From Streptomyces sp. DH24 (GTDB lineage: Bacteria; Actinomycetota; Actinomycetes; Streptomycetales; Streptomycetaceae), in contig NZ_JARVKW010000008.1 of the NCBI RefSeq assembly GCF_029813775.1, positions 62,001 to 126,000 of the forward strand: a stretch of 64,000 bases of DNA, written 5' to 3'. Numbering within the stretch: the first letter of the stretch is position 1; every line of letters begins with the position of its first letter. Both the position numbers and the translations under genes were made by a program. The notes beneath the pieces are model-generated. The model saw only the letters and a list, made by a program, of their open reading frames with translations, searched no databases and was not told the origin of the DNA. Positions 39,512 through 48,122 of this stretch are shown piece after piece.

Positions 39512-40933
39512 TCAGCTCCCCGTCGGCCGCAGCAGCGCGGCGGCGGTGCGCAGCAGGATGCAGACGTCCTGCCACAGCGACCAGTTGTCGATGTAGGCGT
39601 TGTCGAACCGGGCCCGGTCCTCGATGGAGGTGTCACCGCGCAGCCCGTTGACCTGGGCCAGGCCCGTGATGCCGGCCCGCATGCGGTGCCGGGCCGCGTA
39701 ACCGGGGTAGGTCTGGCTGAACTTCCCCACGAAATACGGGCGTTCGGGGCGTGGTCCGACCAGGCTCATGTCGCCCCGGAAGACGTTCCACAGCTGGAGC
39801 AGCTCGTCCAGCGAGGTGCGGCGCAGGAAACGGCAGAACCACGGCATCCGGCGCTCGTCCGCGACGCTCCACCGGGTCGCCGACTCGTGCTCGTCGGCCG
39901 GGCGGTGGGTGCGGAACTTCAGCAGCGTGAAGGGCCTGCCGTCCTTGCCGATGCGCTCCTGCCGGAACACCACCCCGGGACCGTCGGCGATCCGCAGCGC
40001 CACCGCGCACACCAGCAGCAGCGGACTGACCGCGACCAGCAGCACCCCGGACACCGCCACGTCCAGCAGCCGCTTGCCGGCGCCGCCGTCCCGCCCGCCG
40101 CCCAGGTCCAGGCGGCGGCAGGAGAACCCGGCGATCCGGTCCCGGCCCCCGTACGACGGGCAGTCCGCGTCGACCTCCCACACCGCGCACCCGGAGTCGG
40201 CGAGCGCGCGCAGCAGCGGCCCCTGCGCGGCGCGCACCGCCGGGTGCACGGTGAGCACCTCGCGCACACCGTTCTGGATGAGCGCCCGTTCGACCTCCTC
40301 GCCGGTGGTCAGCACCGGCAACCCCTCGGTGCCGTCCGGGTGTTCGGCGACGACGCCGACCGGCCGCACCCCGCACCGGGGGTGGCGCAGCACGGCGGCG
40401 GCCACGCGCTGCGCGGTCGCGGCCGGTCCGACGACGAGAGCGGCGCGCGGCCGGCGCAGCAGGGCCGCGCGCCGCCGCCAGTGGACGACACCGCGCCCCG
40501 CGCAGGCCGCCGCCGACTGCACGGCCAGGCCGAGCAGCAGGGTGCGGGCGGACAGCGCGTGGTGCGGCGCGTACGCCGCGACGGCGGCCGCCACGGCCAG
40601 CCAGGCCACGGCGATCCGGCCGCACACGGCGGGCAGTTCGTCCAGGACGCCCGGCATCCGGCGGGTGACGTGCGGGCGCAGTAGCAGCGAGGCCGCCACC
40701 AGCGACGCGACGAGCAGCGGACGGCGCTGGGCTCCGGTCAGCGCCAGGGCGCCCAGCAGCGCGGCCGCGCCGTCGGCGGCGAGCAGCGGAAGCGGTGACG
40801 CGGCGCGCGCCGACGGCCGGGCGGCCGGGTGGCGGAACCCGGCGTCGTCGCGCGGCGGCAGGACGGTCAGGGGCGGCGATCCGAGGTCCCGTGGCTGCCC
40901 GGCGGGGGAGGGGACGGTGCTTTCCGCGGTCAC
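39512..40933 (-). CDS. Polyprenyl glycosylphosphotransferase (initiating sugar transferase)
   Basis: 473-aa enzyme that starts repeat-unit synthesis by moving a sugar-phosphate onto undecaprenyl phosphate. N-terminal hydrophobic helices and a CoA-binding-like domain (VVGPAATAQRVAAAVL) are followed by the catalytic bacterial sugar-transferase domain from ~290: KRLLDVAVSGVLLVAVSPLLL, VFRQERIGKDGRPF, WNVFRGDMSLVGPRPE, GITGLAQVNG. All conserved residues are present. GTG start overlaps the upstream stop (GTGA). Confidence 0.93.
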   Translation of the reverse strand: MTAESTVPSPAGQPRDLGSPPLTVLPPRDDAGFRHPAARPSARAASPLPLLAADGAAALLGALALTGAQRRPLLVASLVAASLLLRPHVTRRMPGVLDELPAVCGRIAVAWLAVAAAVAAYAPHHALSARTLLLGLAVQSAAACAGRGVVHWRRRAALLRRPRAALVVGPAATAQRVAAAVLRHPRCGVRPVGVVAEHPDGTEGLPVLTTGEEVERALIQNGVREVLTVHPAVRAAQGPLLRALADSGCAVWEVDADCPSYGGRDRIAGFSCRRLDLGGGRDGGAGKRLLDVAVSGVLLVAVSPLLLVCAVALRIADGPGVVFRQERIGKDGRPFTLLKFRTHRPADEHESATRWSVADERRMPWFCRFLRRTSLDELLQLWNVFRGDMSLVGPRPERPYFVGKFSQTYPGYAARHRMRAGITGLAQVNGLRGDTSIEDRARFDNAYIDNWSLWQDVCILLRTAAALLRPTGS

Positions 40934-42129
40934 GAGTGGATGGACTCCCTGTACTCGGAGGGCGCGACGGGCTCTGCCGGCCGTTCCGGCACGGCGGTCC
41001 CGGCGGCCAGGAGTTCGCGGTAGACGTCCGCGACGGCCTCGGCCGTGAGCCGTACGTCGTGCGTGGACAGGACGTGCCGGCGCCCCAGGCGTCCCAGGGA
41101 CGCGCGCAGCGGCGGGTCGAGCAGCAGCCCGGTGACGGTCCCGGCCAGCGCCGCCGGGTCGTCCGGCGGGACCACGCAGGACGCGGCGAGCGCGTCCGGC
41201 AGGCTCTCCCGGGCGCCGTCCACGTCGGTGACGACCACGGGCCGTTCGCAGGCCATCGCCTCCAGCGGGGCCAGCGCCATGCCCTCCCAGCGGGACGGCA
41301 GGACGACCAGATCGGCGGCCCGGTACCAGGGGGCGGCCTCGGTGACGGCCCCGGCGAACAGCACGGACTCCGGTGCGCGGGCGGCCAGTCGGGCCCGGTC
41401 GGGACCGTCACCGACGAACACCAGCCGCGCCGCGGGCACCCGCCCGAGCACCGTGGGCCAGGCCCGCAGCAGGACGTCCTGCCCCTTCTGCCGGCACAGC
41501 CGCCCCACGCACACCACCAGCGGCGCCCGCGGGTCGAGGCCGGCGACCAGCGGCAGGCGCCCCCGCACCGACTGCGCGGGACCGGGGCGGAAACGGCCGG
41601 GATCGATGCCGTTCGGGACGACCCGCCACCGGCCCCCGACTCCGGCGCGCACCCCCCGCAGCCGCTCGGCCTCGCTCACGCACCCGACCCGTCCGGCCCA
41701 TCGCGCGGCCCACCGCTCCCAGCCCAGCGCGAGCGCGGCGGTGACCCCGCCGACCGCCTCGAACGACCAGGCGTGCGGCTGGAACACCGTGGGAATCCGC
41801 CCCCGTACCGCGAGCCGTCCGGCCAGCCCGGCCTTCGCGCTGTGCGCGTGCACCACGTCGGGCCGCACGTCCTCGACGATCCGGGCGAGCCGCCGCACCT
41901 CCCGGGCCAGCGCCGGACCGGGCGACCGCGTCGCCGCCCACCCGCGTACGTCCGCGCCCAGGGCCCGCAGCCCGGTCGCCAGCGGCCCCTCTGGGCAGGC
42001 CACGGCGACGCGCAGTCCGGCGGCGAGCTGAGCCCGCGTCAGGTCCGTCACGACGCGGGCGACACCGCCGTCCACGGGCTGGGTGAGGTGCAGGACCCGT
42101 GGCGGGGGGTGGGTCGGTGGCAGGTGCAT
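40930..42129 (-). CDS. GT4-family glycosyltransferase, first gene of the glycan operon
   Basis: 399-aa GT-B glycosyltransferase: GGVARVVTDL and DVVHAHSAKAGLAGRLA in the acceptor half, then VVCVGRLCRQKGQDVLLRAW and SRWEGMALAPLEAMACERPVVV with the E-x7-E pair. ATG at 42129 is preceded by GAGGAAG; a GTG within RVLHLTQPV is the alternative start. Leads an eight-gene minus-strand operon (42129 to 32546) in which almost every junction overlaps, so the pathway is synthesised as one unit. Its promoter must lie in 42130-42296, shared divergently with the short chaplin. Confidence 0.92.
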   Translation of the reverse strand: MHLPPTHPPPRVLHLTQPVDGGVARVVTDLTRAQLAAGLRVAVACPEGPLATGLRALGADVRGWAATRSPGPALAREVRRLARIVEDVRPDVVHAHSAKAGLAGRLAVRGRIPTVFQPHAWSFEAVGGVTAALALGWERWAARWAGRVGCVSEAERLRGVRAGVGGRWRVVPNGIDPGRFRPGPAQSVRGRLPLVAGLDPRAPLVVCVGRLCRQKGQDVLLRAWPTVLGRVPAARLVFVGDGPDRARLAARAPESVLFAGAVTEAAPWYRAADLVVLPSRWEGMALAPLEAMACERPVVVTDVDGARESLPDALAASCVVPPDDPAALAGTVTGLLLDPPLRASLGRLGRRHVLSTHDVRLTAEAVADVYRELLAAGTAVPERPAEPVAPSEYRESIHS

Positions 42130-42296
42130 GCGCGGCTTCCTCGCTCACGGGTGGCGCTCGGGAGGTGGACCTGGGCGGTGGCAGGGGGCCGTCGTCGAGG
42201 GCGTGCACGGGGCGCGTGTCATACCGGTGGTCCCAGCGATTCGCAACACTAGCCGCAAAACGGGCTAATTCGGCAATATCACCCACGTGTGTCGGA

Positions 42297-42515
42297 ATGG
42301 TGAAGAGGTCTTTTCGTGGCGTAAACGGCCTGGCCCCGACCTCCGTCGCCGCCGCCGACAGCGGCGCTCAGGCCGTTGCCGCCCACTCGCCGGGCGTTCT
42401 GTCGGGCAACGTCGTCCAGGTTCCGATCCACATCCCGATCAACGTCTGCGGCAACACCGTGAACGTGATCGGCCTGCTGAACCCGGCCTTCGGCAACATC
42501 TGCGTCAACGACTGA
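42297..42515 (+). CDS. Short chaplin with an atypical N-terminus
   Basis: 72-aa chaplin. The mature domain is textbook (SPGVLSGNVVQVPIHIPINVCGNTVNVIGLLNPAFGNICVND, two Cys). The N-terminus MVKRSFRGVNGLAPTSVAAA before DSGAQ is short and lacks the 10-12-residue hydrophobic core expected of a Streptomyces signal peptide. It looks like a signal sequence with an internal deletion or a shifted frame. ATG at 42297 (or GTG 42300) has no good ribosome-binding site. Either the protein is poorly secreted, or the annotated start region is mutated. Divergent from the glycan operon. Confidence 0.82.
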   Translation: MVKRSFRGVNGLAPTSVAAADSGAQAVAAHSPGVLSGNVVQVPIHIPINVCGNTVNVIGLLNPAFGNICVND

Positions 42516-42536
42516 CGTCCGCGCGCAGTCCTTTCG

Positions 42537-42578
42537 CCGGCCGCCCTCCCGCTGGTTCCGCCACGGGAGGGCGGCCGG
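42537..42578 (+). terminator. Terminator after the short chaplin
   Basis: Perfect 15-bp stem CCGGCCGCCCTCCCG (42537-42551) / CGGGAGGGCGGCCGG (42564-42578), then TTTGCG. Confidence 0.85.
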
Positions 42579-42766
42579 TTTGCGTGTGCCCCGAATGGGG
42601 GCCGGGGGCGCTGCCACGGCCGACGGAACCGGGCGTGCCGTCCCACCTGCTGCGACGCGCAGGTGGGGGACAGCGGGCGACCACCCGGTGTGCCCGTACG
42701 GTTGCAGAGCGCGGTGGCCGATTCCACGGTGGGCTCAAGATCCGACGCACATCGAAAGGAACCCCC

Positions 42767-43441
42767 ATGCGTCTGCCCGCACGGCGACTGGCCACCACCA
42801 CGCTCAGCGCCTTCCTCCTGCTCGGTGTCACCGGGCCCGCGGCCGTGGCGGCCGGCAGCGACACGTCGTCACGCCCCGCCGCGGTCTCCCAGGCACCCGT
42901 TGCCGACGCCAAGGCCCTCCTCGCGCAGACCAGGAGCCTCGGTGACATGAGCCACACGCTGAAGCCGGCCACCGACCTGCTGGAGGCCGTGCTCAAGGCG
43001 GACAACGGCCGGCTCACCCCGCAGGAGTCGGCCAAGCACGCCGACGCCGTGAAGGACGCCATCACCAAGGCCGGCGCCGCGGCCCCGGCCGGCATCCCGG
43101 CCACCACGCTGCCCGCCCCCGCCACCGCGAAGGCCCCCGCGCCCGACCTGAAGGCCACCTCGCTGAACGAGTTGCAGAAGTCCGTGGACTCCCTGCTCAA
43201 GTCGGCCACCTCCGGCGACTCCGGCCAGGTCCAGCCGGGCGTCACCGGCGTGCTCTCCAGCCTCGTCAACTTCGTCACCGCGACACTCCTCGGCAGCGGC
43301 CTGCCCGCGCCGGACATGGCGGGCCTGCCGGCCCTCCCGGCGCTGCCGTCCTCGCAGCAGTCCACCGAGAACGCCCCGGCGCAGTCCCCGCAGCACCTCC
43401 CCGCCGGGAACCCGCAGACGGGAAACCTGCCCGTCTCCTGA
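42767..43441 (+). CDS. Secreted Ala/Pro-rich protein of unknown function
   Basis: 224-aa exported protein: signal peptide LATTTLSAFLLLGVTGPAAVAA, then a helical, Ala/Lys/Leu-rich region (ADAKALLAQTRSLGDMSHTLK) and a Pro/Ala-rich C-terminus. No Cys, no lipobox, no sortase motif. AAAGGA 6 nt before ATG 42767. I do not recognise a domain. Lies between chaplin and another small secreted protein and has its own terminator, so it is probably part of the surface-protein block. Confidence 0.8.
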   Translation: MRLPARRLATTTLSAFLLLGVTGPAAVAAGSDTSSRPAAVSQAPVADAKALLAQTRSLGDMSHTLKPATDLLEAVLKADNGRLTPQESAKHADAVKDAITKAGAAAPAGIPATTLPAPATAKAPAPDLKATSLNELQKSVDSLLKSATSGDSGQVQPGVTGVLSSLVNFVTATLLGSGLPAPDMAGLPALPALPSSQQSTENAPAQSPQHLPAGNPQTGNLPVS

Positions 43442-43466
43442 CCCCGGCCGTCATGTGACTCCCGTG

Positions 43467-43503
43467 TGCCGCTGTGCCGGTCCGACCGACCGGCACAGCG
43501 GCA
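43467..43503 (+). terminator. Terminator
   Basis: Perfect 16-bp stem TGCCGCTGTGCCGGTC (43467-43482) / GACCGGCACAGCGGCA (43488-43503), loop 5 nt, then TTTCCC. Confidence 0.88.
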
Positions 43504-43626
43504 TTTCCCATGCCCGCAGGAATTTCCCCGGGCCGGGGTTTCCGCCGCGCACGGCGGTCGTTAGGCACGGCGTCAGAAACCCTCCGTCCAGCTCAGATGA
43601 CCTGAGACGCCGACGAAAGGACCCCG

Positions 43627-43911
43627 ATGAAGTCCCTGAAGGCCGCCGCCGTCGTTGCCGGTTCCCTGGCCCTGGCGGGCGCCGCCGCGCCCGCGTTCGC
43701 CAACCAGGCCACCGACCTCACGCCCACCAGCCTCAACGGCGGCGTCGAGACCGTCCTCGCCAAGGCGCCCGGCGACCTGATGCCGCTGCAGAGCCAGTCG
43801 CGCGCCCTCGACACCGAGAACAAGGACTCGGTGCTGCACACCGTCAAGGGCGTCACCAAGACGCTCAACTCCAACGGCGGACTCCTCGGCGGTCTGCCGC
43901 TGCAGCGCTGA
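43627..43911 (+). CDS. Small secreted protein of unknown function
   Basis: 94-aa protein: signal peptide MKSLKAAAVVAGSLALAGAAAPAFA, mature part ~69 residues without Cys (NQATDLTPTSLNGGVETVLAKAPGDLMPLQSQ...LLGGLPLQR). GAAAGGA precedes the ATG by 7 nt. Family not recognised; the layout resembles the many small surface proteins Streptomyces makes during aerial growth. Confidence 0.8.
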   Translation: MKSLKAAAVVAGSLALAGAAAPAFANQATDLTPTSLNGGVETVLAKAPGDLMPLQSQSRALDTENKDSVLHTVKGVTKTLNSNGGLLGGLPLQR

Positions 43912-44038
43912 CACGGGCCGCGTCGCCGCCGGCGCCGTTCGAGTGCCGTCCCTCGTTCGTGTGGCCGGCCGACGGCCCTTCCCCCGGTCGGGTGATGACA
44001 CGGCCGGGTGTGTCCCGGTACGCCGATAAGGTCGCGCG

Positions 44039-44539
44039 GTGACCTCAAGCACTAGCGCAACGACTCCTTCCCGGCCTGCCGACCTCGGCACGCTCGTCGT
44101 GATGGCCTGGAGCGGCGAGGCCCCCGGCGGCGACATGCCCTACCTCCTCGCGTACTCCCTCGGGGACGCCCCGGCCGGCCCGAAGGCCGCGTCCGCCGCG
44201 ATCCGCGAACTGCTGGAGAGCAACGGTCTGCCCGTCGGCGGGGACCTCGTCGTCGACGGCAACGCCCGGCAGGATCTCCCGGTCGGCATGGTCGTCGAGT
44301 CGGAACAGGCGGTGGTCACCATGCCCGGCTTCAACGCCCGGTGCTCCCCGCCGCCCCAGTGGCTCGCCGCGGTGGAGGCCCGCGGCTACGCCTACTGCGT
44401 GTTCACCACCCGCCCGTGGCCCGAGGCCGTGCCCGGCAAGCCGCTCGCCCCGCAGGCGCTGGCCGACTTCGTCGGCGCCGACGAGACCCTGAACGCCGCG
44501 GCGCACCTCGTCCTGCCCGCCGGCAGCCCCCGCGGCTGA
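44039..44539 (+). CDS. DUF5949-like protein, copy 1
   Basis: 166-aa cytoplasmic protein of a Streptomyces family I believe is DUF5949. Conserved landmarks: DLGTLVVMAWSG, MPYLLAYSLGD, LESNGLPVGG, QAVVTMP, PPPQWLAA, TTRPWPEA. Function unknown. GTG at 44039. The stop overlaps the start of the VKOR gene (TGATG), implying co-translation with it. A diverged paralogue lies 3.3 kb downstream beyond an IS110 relic. Confidence 0.82.
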   Translation: MTSSTSATTPSRPADLGTLVVMAWSGEAPGGDMPYLLAYSLGDAPAGPKAASAAIRELLESNGLPVGGDLVVDGNARQDLPVGMVVESEQAVVTMPGFNARCSPPPQWLAAVEARGYAYCVFTTRPWPEAVPGKPLAPQALADFVGADETLNAAAHLVLPAGSPRG

Positions 44540-45156
44540 TGGCGGGCTCCACGGCACAGCACGCCCGCCGGGAACACCGGACGGCGGGCACCGGACGCGG
44601 CCTCGCCCTGCTGCTGGTGGTCACCGGCGTGGCGGGGCTGCTGGCCTCCTGGGTCATCACGCTCGACAAGTTCAAGCTCCTCCAGGACCCGGACTTCACG
44701 CCGGGCTGCAGCCTGAACCCGGTGGTGTCCTGCGGCAGCGTCATGGAGAGCGACCAGGCCGCCGCGTTCGGCTTCCCCAACCCGATGCTCGGCCTGGTCG
44801 CCTACGGCATCGTGATCTGCGTCGGCGTGAACCTGCTGGCCGGCGCCCGCTTCCCCGGCTGGTACTGGCTGACGTTAGCCACCGGATGCCTCTTCGGCGT
44901 CGGATTCGTGTCCTGGCTCCAGTTCGAGTCGCTGTACCGTATCAACGCCCTGTGCCTGTGGTGCTGCCTGGCGTGGGTCGCCACCATCGTCCTGTTCTGG
45001 TACGTCACGTCCTTCGGCGTCCTGCACGGGTTCCTGCCCGCGCCCCGCTGGCTGGCCGCGTTCCTCGGGGAGTTCACCTGGCTGCCCCCGGTCCTGCACC
45101 TCGGAATCGTCGGGATGCTGATCCTGACCCGCTGGTGGGACTTCTGGACCAGCTGA
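44539..45156 (+). CDS. Vitamin K epoxide reductase (VKOR)-family membrane protein
   Basis: 205-aa four-to-five-helix membrane oxidoreductase. The active-site Cys-X-X-C is CLWC (Cys139, Cys142), and the shuttle pair is Cys57 and Cys65 in PGCSLNPVVSCGSVM. Bacterial VKOR replaces DsbB, reoxidising a DsbA-like thioredoxin with quinone as acceptor to form disulfides in secreted proteins. Chaplins and rodlin-like proteins in this window need disulfides, so the context is apt. Coupled to the DUF5949-like gene. Confidence 0.92.
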   Translation: MAGSTAQHARREHRTAGTGRGLALLLVVTGVAGLLASWVITLDKFKLLQDPDFTPGCSLNPVVSCGSVMESDQAAAFGFPNPMLGLVAYGIVICVGVNLLAGARFPGWYWLTLATGCLFGVGFVSWLQFESLYRINALCLWCCLAWVATIVLFWYVTSFGVLHGFLPAPRWLAAFLGEFTWLPPVLHLGIVGMLILTRWWDFWTS

Positions 45157-45269
45157 CGGAGTCCGTGCCGGGCGCCAACCGCTTTCGATGCCCTCCAGCG
45201 GTACGGACACAGAAGCGGTGCCGCCCGGCGCGGCGGGCGGTGCGGCGCCGCGCCGGCCGGGGACACGCT

Positions 45270-45426
45270 GTGACCGGCGGTGGAACGGGGTGAGCAGGTT
45301 GCCGACGCGGTTGCTGGCGCGGGTGGCCTCGGCGGCGAGGGCCTGGCCGAGGGCGACAAGCGTGGTCGGCTCGACGGTGATCTCGTCGATGGGTTCCAGC
45401 GAGTGCGGAGTGGCGGGCATGCGCAT
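45270..45426 (-). pseudogene. IS110-family transposase fragment
   Basis: Minus-strand frame reads PHSLEPIDEITVEPTTLVAL, then AAEATRASNRVGNLLTPFH. This aligns residue by residue with PHTLRTLDLVDEVTAELTML...GEANRTCNRIRGLLTQFH of the IS110 relic at 46 kb on the other strand. Only about 52 codons remain, so it is a second, older and inverted insertion. Confidence 0.7.
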
Positions 45427-45771
45427 TCGATGACGAGATTTGTATGTCGATCCGCGTCCAGACCTTGGTAGCCGACATCGGCGAAAAGCTCCACGGCGAG
45501 GACGTCGAACAGGAGCTCAGCACCCCTGACTGGCGAGTGTGGATGATGTCCCGCGCAACTGCCGGGTCTGTCGGAGTGCAGAACTACACCCGGCCTTTCC
45601 CCCGTTATCTTTTTCGCGGTCCTGCATGAGGGCCGCTGGCCTCCGGGCCCGGCATGACTGTTGCCCCCTGTCGATGGGATGACCTGGGGGGTGGTGTCAC
45701 CGGGTCCGAGGGGTGCCGTCACAGACGCTGATCAGAGGTCCGGCCACCGCCCGGGCTGGGCGCAGTGCCCG

Positions 45772-45787
45772 GCCGCTCGCGAGCGGC
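45772..45787. repeat. 16-bp perfect palindrome near the IS110 left side
   Basis: GCCGCTCGCGAGCGGC, ~70 bp upstream of the IS110 transposase start. Could be a target or end structure of the element. Confidence 0.5.
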
Positions 45788-45859
45788 AGGTCTGCATAAC
45801 GTGGATGCGCGAGAACGGCTTTCACCTTGAGGCCGACACGCATCGACGCATGTGGGGGC

Positions 45860-47089
45860 ATGGTGATCAGTATCGACGGGGTGGGCGTCTTCCTGGGCCT
45901 GGACGTCGGCAAGCAGACGCATGACGGCCACGGCCTGACCCCGGCCGGGAAGAAGGTGTTCGACAAGCAGCTGCCGAACAGCGAAACGAAACTGCGGACT
46001 GTCTTCGACAAGCTCACGGCCAAGTTCGGCACCGTTCTGGTGGTCGTGGACCAGCCCGCTCCATCGGCGCCCTCCCATTGACCGTCGCCCGGGGCGCCGG
46101 CTGCCAGGTCGCCTACCTGCCCGGACTGGCATGCGCAGGATCGCCGAGCTCTACCCCGGCGAGGCCAAGACCGACGCGAAGGACGCCGCCGTCATCGCGG
46201 ACGCCGCCCGCACCATGCCCCACACCCTGCGCACCCTCGACCTGGTCGATGAAGTCACCGCGGAGCTGACCATGCTGGTCGACTTCGATCAGGACCTCGC
46301 AGGCGAGGCCAACCGCACCTGCAACCGCATTCGCGGCCTGCTCACCCAGTTCCACCCCAGCCCGGAGCGCGTCTTGGCCCGCGCCTGGACCACCCGGCCG
46401 TGACTTGGCTCCTCGAGCGTTACGGGTCCCCGCAAGCACTCCGCAGAGCGGGCCGTCTCAAGCTGGTCGAGGTCGTACGGCCCCGGGCGCCGCGCATGGC
46501 CGAGCGGCTGGCCGACGACATCTTCACCGCACCGGACGAGCAGACCGTCGTCGTCCCGGGCACCGGCACCCTCGACGTCATCGTCCCGCCGCTGGTGAAG
46601 TCGCTGGCCGCCGTTCACGAGCAACGCCGGGCCCTGGAAACCAATCGAGGCACTGCTGGAGGCTTACCCTCTTTTCCAGGTCCTGACCTCGATGCCCGGC
46701 ATCGAGGTCAGGACCGCCGCAGTACTCCTGGCCACCGTCGGCGACGGCAGCAGCTTTCCCGCCGCCGCCCACCTGGCCTCCTACGCTGGCCTCGCCCCGG
46801 CAACCCGGCAGTCCGGCACGTCGATCCACGGCGAGCACGCACCCAGAGGCGGCAACCGGCAACTGAAACGGGCGATGTTCCTCTCCGCGTTCGCAGCCCT
46901 CCACGACCCCGCCTCCCGCAGCTACTACGACCGCTGCCGAGCCAGAGGCAAAATGGGCACCCAGGTCCTCCTCCGCCTCGCCCGCCACCGCATCAGCGTC
47001 CTGTTCGCCATGCTCCGCGTCGGAACCTTCTACGAGCCGAGGAGCCCACGAATCGCTTGACCAAGGACATAGAGGCATCCCCCTTGTGA
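45860..47089 (+). pseudogene. IS110-family transposase, multiply frameshifted
   Basis: DEDD/RuvC-type transposase relic with all regions present but split among frames. The segments are VFLGLDVGKQTHDGH (from 45860), ALTVARGAGCQVAYLPG, then RRIAELYPGEAKTDAKDAA (46131-46400), TWLLERYGSPQALRRAG (46400-46640), and the transposase_20 domain LTSMPGIEVRTAAVLLA...GGNRQLKRAMFLSAFA to the end. Frame changes occur near 46050, 46128, 46380 and 46643, with perhaps another close to 47035. No single frame is functional. Copy number of decay events argues for an old insertion. Confidence 0.85.
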
Positions 47090-47100
47090 GCTCCATGGCT

Positions 47101-47187
47101 TTGACGGTGCTCCGCTGACTGCCCTGGATACACCCGAATTTCGGTGCCGTCGACGACGCCGGCCTTGCGTAAGCCTGGCCTGGCGCC
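47101..47187 (-). pseudogene. Possible IS5/DDE_Tnp_4-type transposase scrap
   Basis: Minus-strand translation contains AGVVDGTEIRVYPGQSAEH, resembling the first catalytic-Asp region (DGTEV-R) of IS5-like DDE transposases. Under 30 codons; nothing else of the element is visible. The remainder of 47090-47363 shows no gene. Confidence 0.3.
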
Positions 47188-47363
47188 GTGACAATGTCAG
47201 AGGGAGTTTCCCCGAATGCGGCCCGTATGTAAGGCAGATAGTCGGCTCAAGAGGTCAGCCGGCTTGTCGTCCTGACACGGATTGGTGAAGTGGGCCCAGT
47301 CACGGGGCGAACGGGTGAAAGTGCTCCGCAAGCGCTCCCGGCGCACCGCTAGCATCCGTCGGC

Positions 47364-47867
47364 ATGACATCTTCAAGTCCCGTGCGTGACAAGCCCCGAA
47401 CTTCCCTTCTGGGGACTCTCACTGTCGTCCCTTGGTCCAGTGAGCCGTCTTCCACCACGCCCAGGCTGCCGTTCCTCACGGTCTACTCCCTCGGTGACGG
47501 TCGTGACGGGCCCGAGGCCGGCGAGAAGGCGATGCGCGCCGAGCTGGAGAAACTGGGTCTGCCGGTGTCCGGCCAGCAGGTCGAACTCGTAGGAATGGCG
47601 AAGAAGTCCATCACTTTGCTGGTGGAGGCGCAACAGGCCGTGCTCACCATGCCTTTCCTTCGGGTGCAGTGCCCTGTACCACCGAAGTGGCAGGAAGGCG
47701 CGCACGAGAACGGTAACGTCCATCTGATCTGCCTGACCCGCCCATGGCCGCACGCCGCTCCCGGCGGGACAATCGGCCCTGAACAGTTGCGCAGCTTCCT
47801 CACCGACGACGAGCTCCGGTCGGCCAGCGCCCGCTGCCTGGTCCCCGTCGTTCGGGTGTGTCGCTGA
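47364..47867 (+). CDS. DUF5949-like protein, copy 2
   Basis: 167-aa paralogue of the protein encoded at 44039. Shared landmarks in the same order: LLGTLTVVPWS, LPFLTVYSLGDG, LEKLGLPVSG, QAVLTMP, PVPPKWQEG, LTRPWPHAAPG. Function unknown. ATG at 47364. Codon usage is less extreme in GC3 than copy 1. Stands alone, separated from the VKOR neighbour that copy 1 has; probably an acquired or duplicated copy stranded among IS relics. Confidence 0.78.
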   Translation: MTSSSPVRDKPRTSLLGTLTVVPWSSEPSSTTPRLPFLTVYSLGDGRDGPEAGEKAMRAELEKLGLPVSGQQVELVGMAKKSITLLVEAQQAVLTMPFLRVQCPVPPKWQEGAHENGNVHLICLTRPWPHAAPGGTIGPEQLRSFLTDDELRSASARCLVPVVRVCR

Positions 47868-48094
47868 GGTCATCGTTTCAGGCTTGTTCACAGGATGAAC
47901 GGGTAGCAAGCCGCACCACGCCGACGTGAACGCGTACGACTTGGACTGCGAACGTAACTGGAATGCTGCCTCAGGGCCATGTATCGCGGTGGGCCGCGGT
48001 GATCGAAGTTCAGGGGTCGGCCACGCCGTCACCGCCGGCCCGTCGGACCTCCGATGCCTGTGACCGGCCGCTCGGAGCGAGAAGGAAGTGCCCC
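47868..48094. other. Intergenic, no feature seen
   Basis: No gene in the 334 bp between 47867 and 48202; the only element I can propose is the promoter-like pair at 48095-48122. Confidence 0.5.
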
Positions 48095-48122
48095 AGTAAC
48101 CGGACTCCGACTCTCTCGTTCC
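48095..48122 (+). promoter_or_regulatory. Sigma-BldN-like promoter of the 82-aa secreted protein
   Basis: AGTAAC (48095-48100), exactly 16 bp, CGTTCC (48117-48122); compare recalled consensus CGTAAC-N16-CGTTGA. About 80 nt upstream of ATG 48202. Confidence 0.5.

Larger units (their letters stand above)
45157..45859. other. 700-bp accessory spacer with transposase debris
   Basis: No intact gene. It holds a minus-strand IS110 fragment (45270-45426) and a 16-bp palindrome (45772-45787). Base composition from 45430 to 45650 is less GC-rich than core genes, and I recognise nothing coding there. Confidence 0.5.

Noticed and set aside
42242..42269. BldN-type promoter for the short chaplin (CGCAAC-N16-GCTAAT)
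   Set aside because: The upstream hexamer fits but the downstream one does not match CGTTGA, so I did not call it.
42287..43441. Single 384-residue frame joining the short-chaplin region to the 224-aa secreted protein
   Set aside because: The first part is an out-of-frame reading of the chaplin gene and its terminator; the real gene starts at ATG 42767 with AAAGGA.
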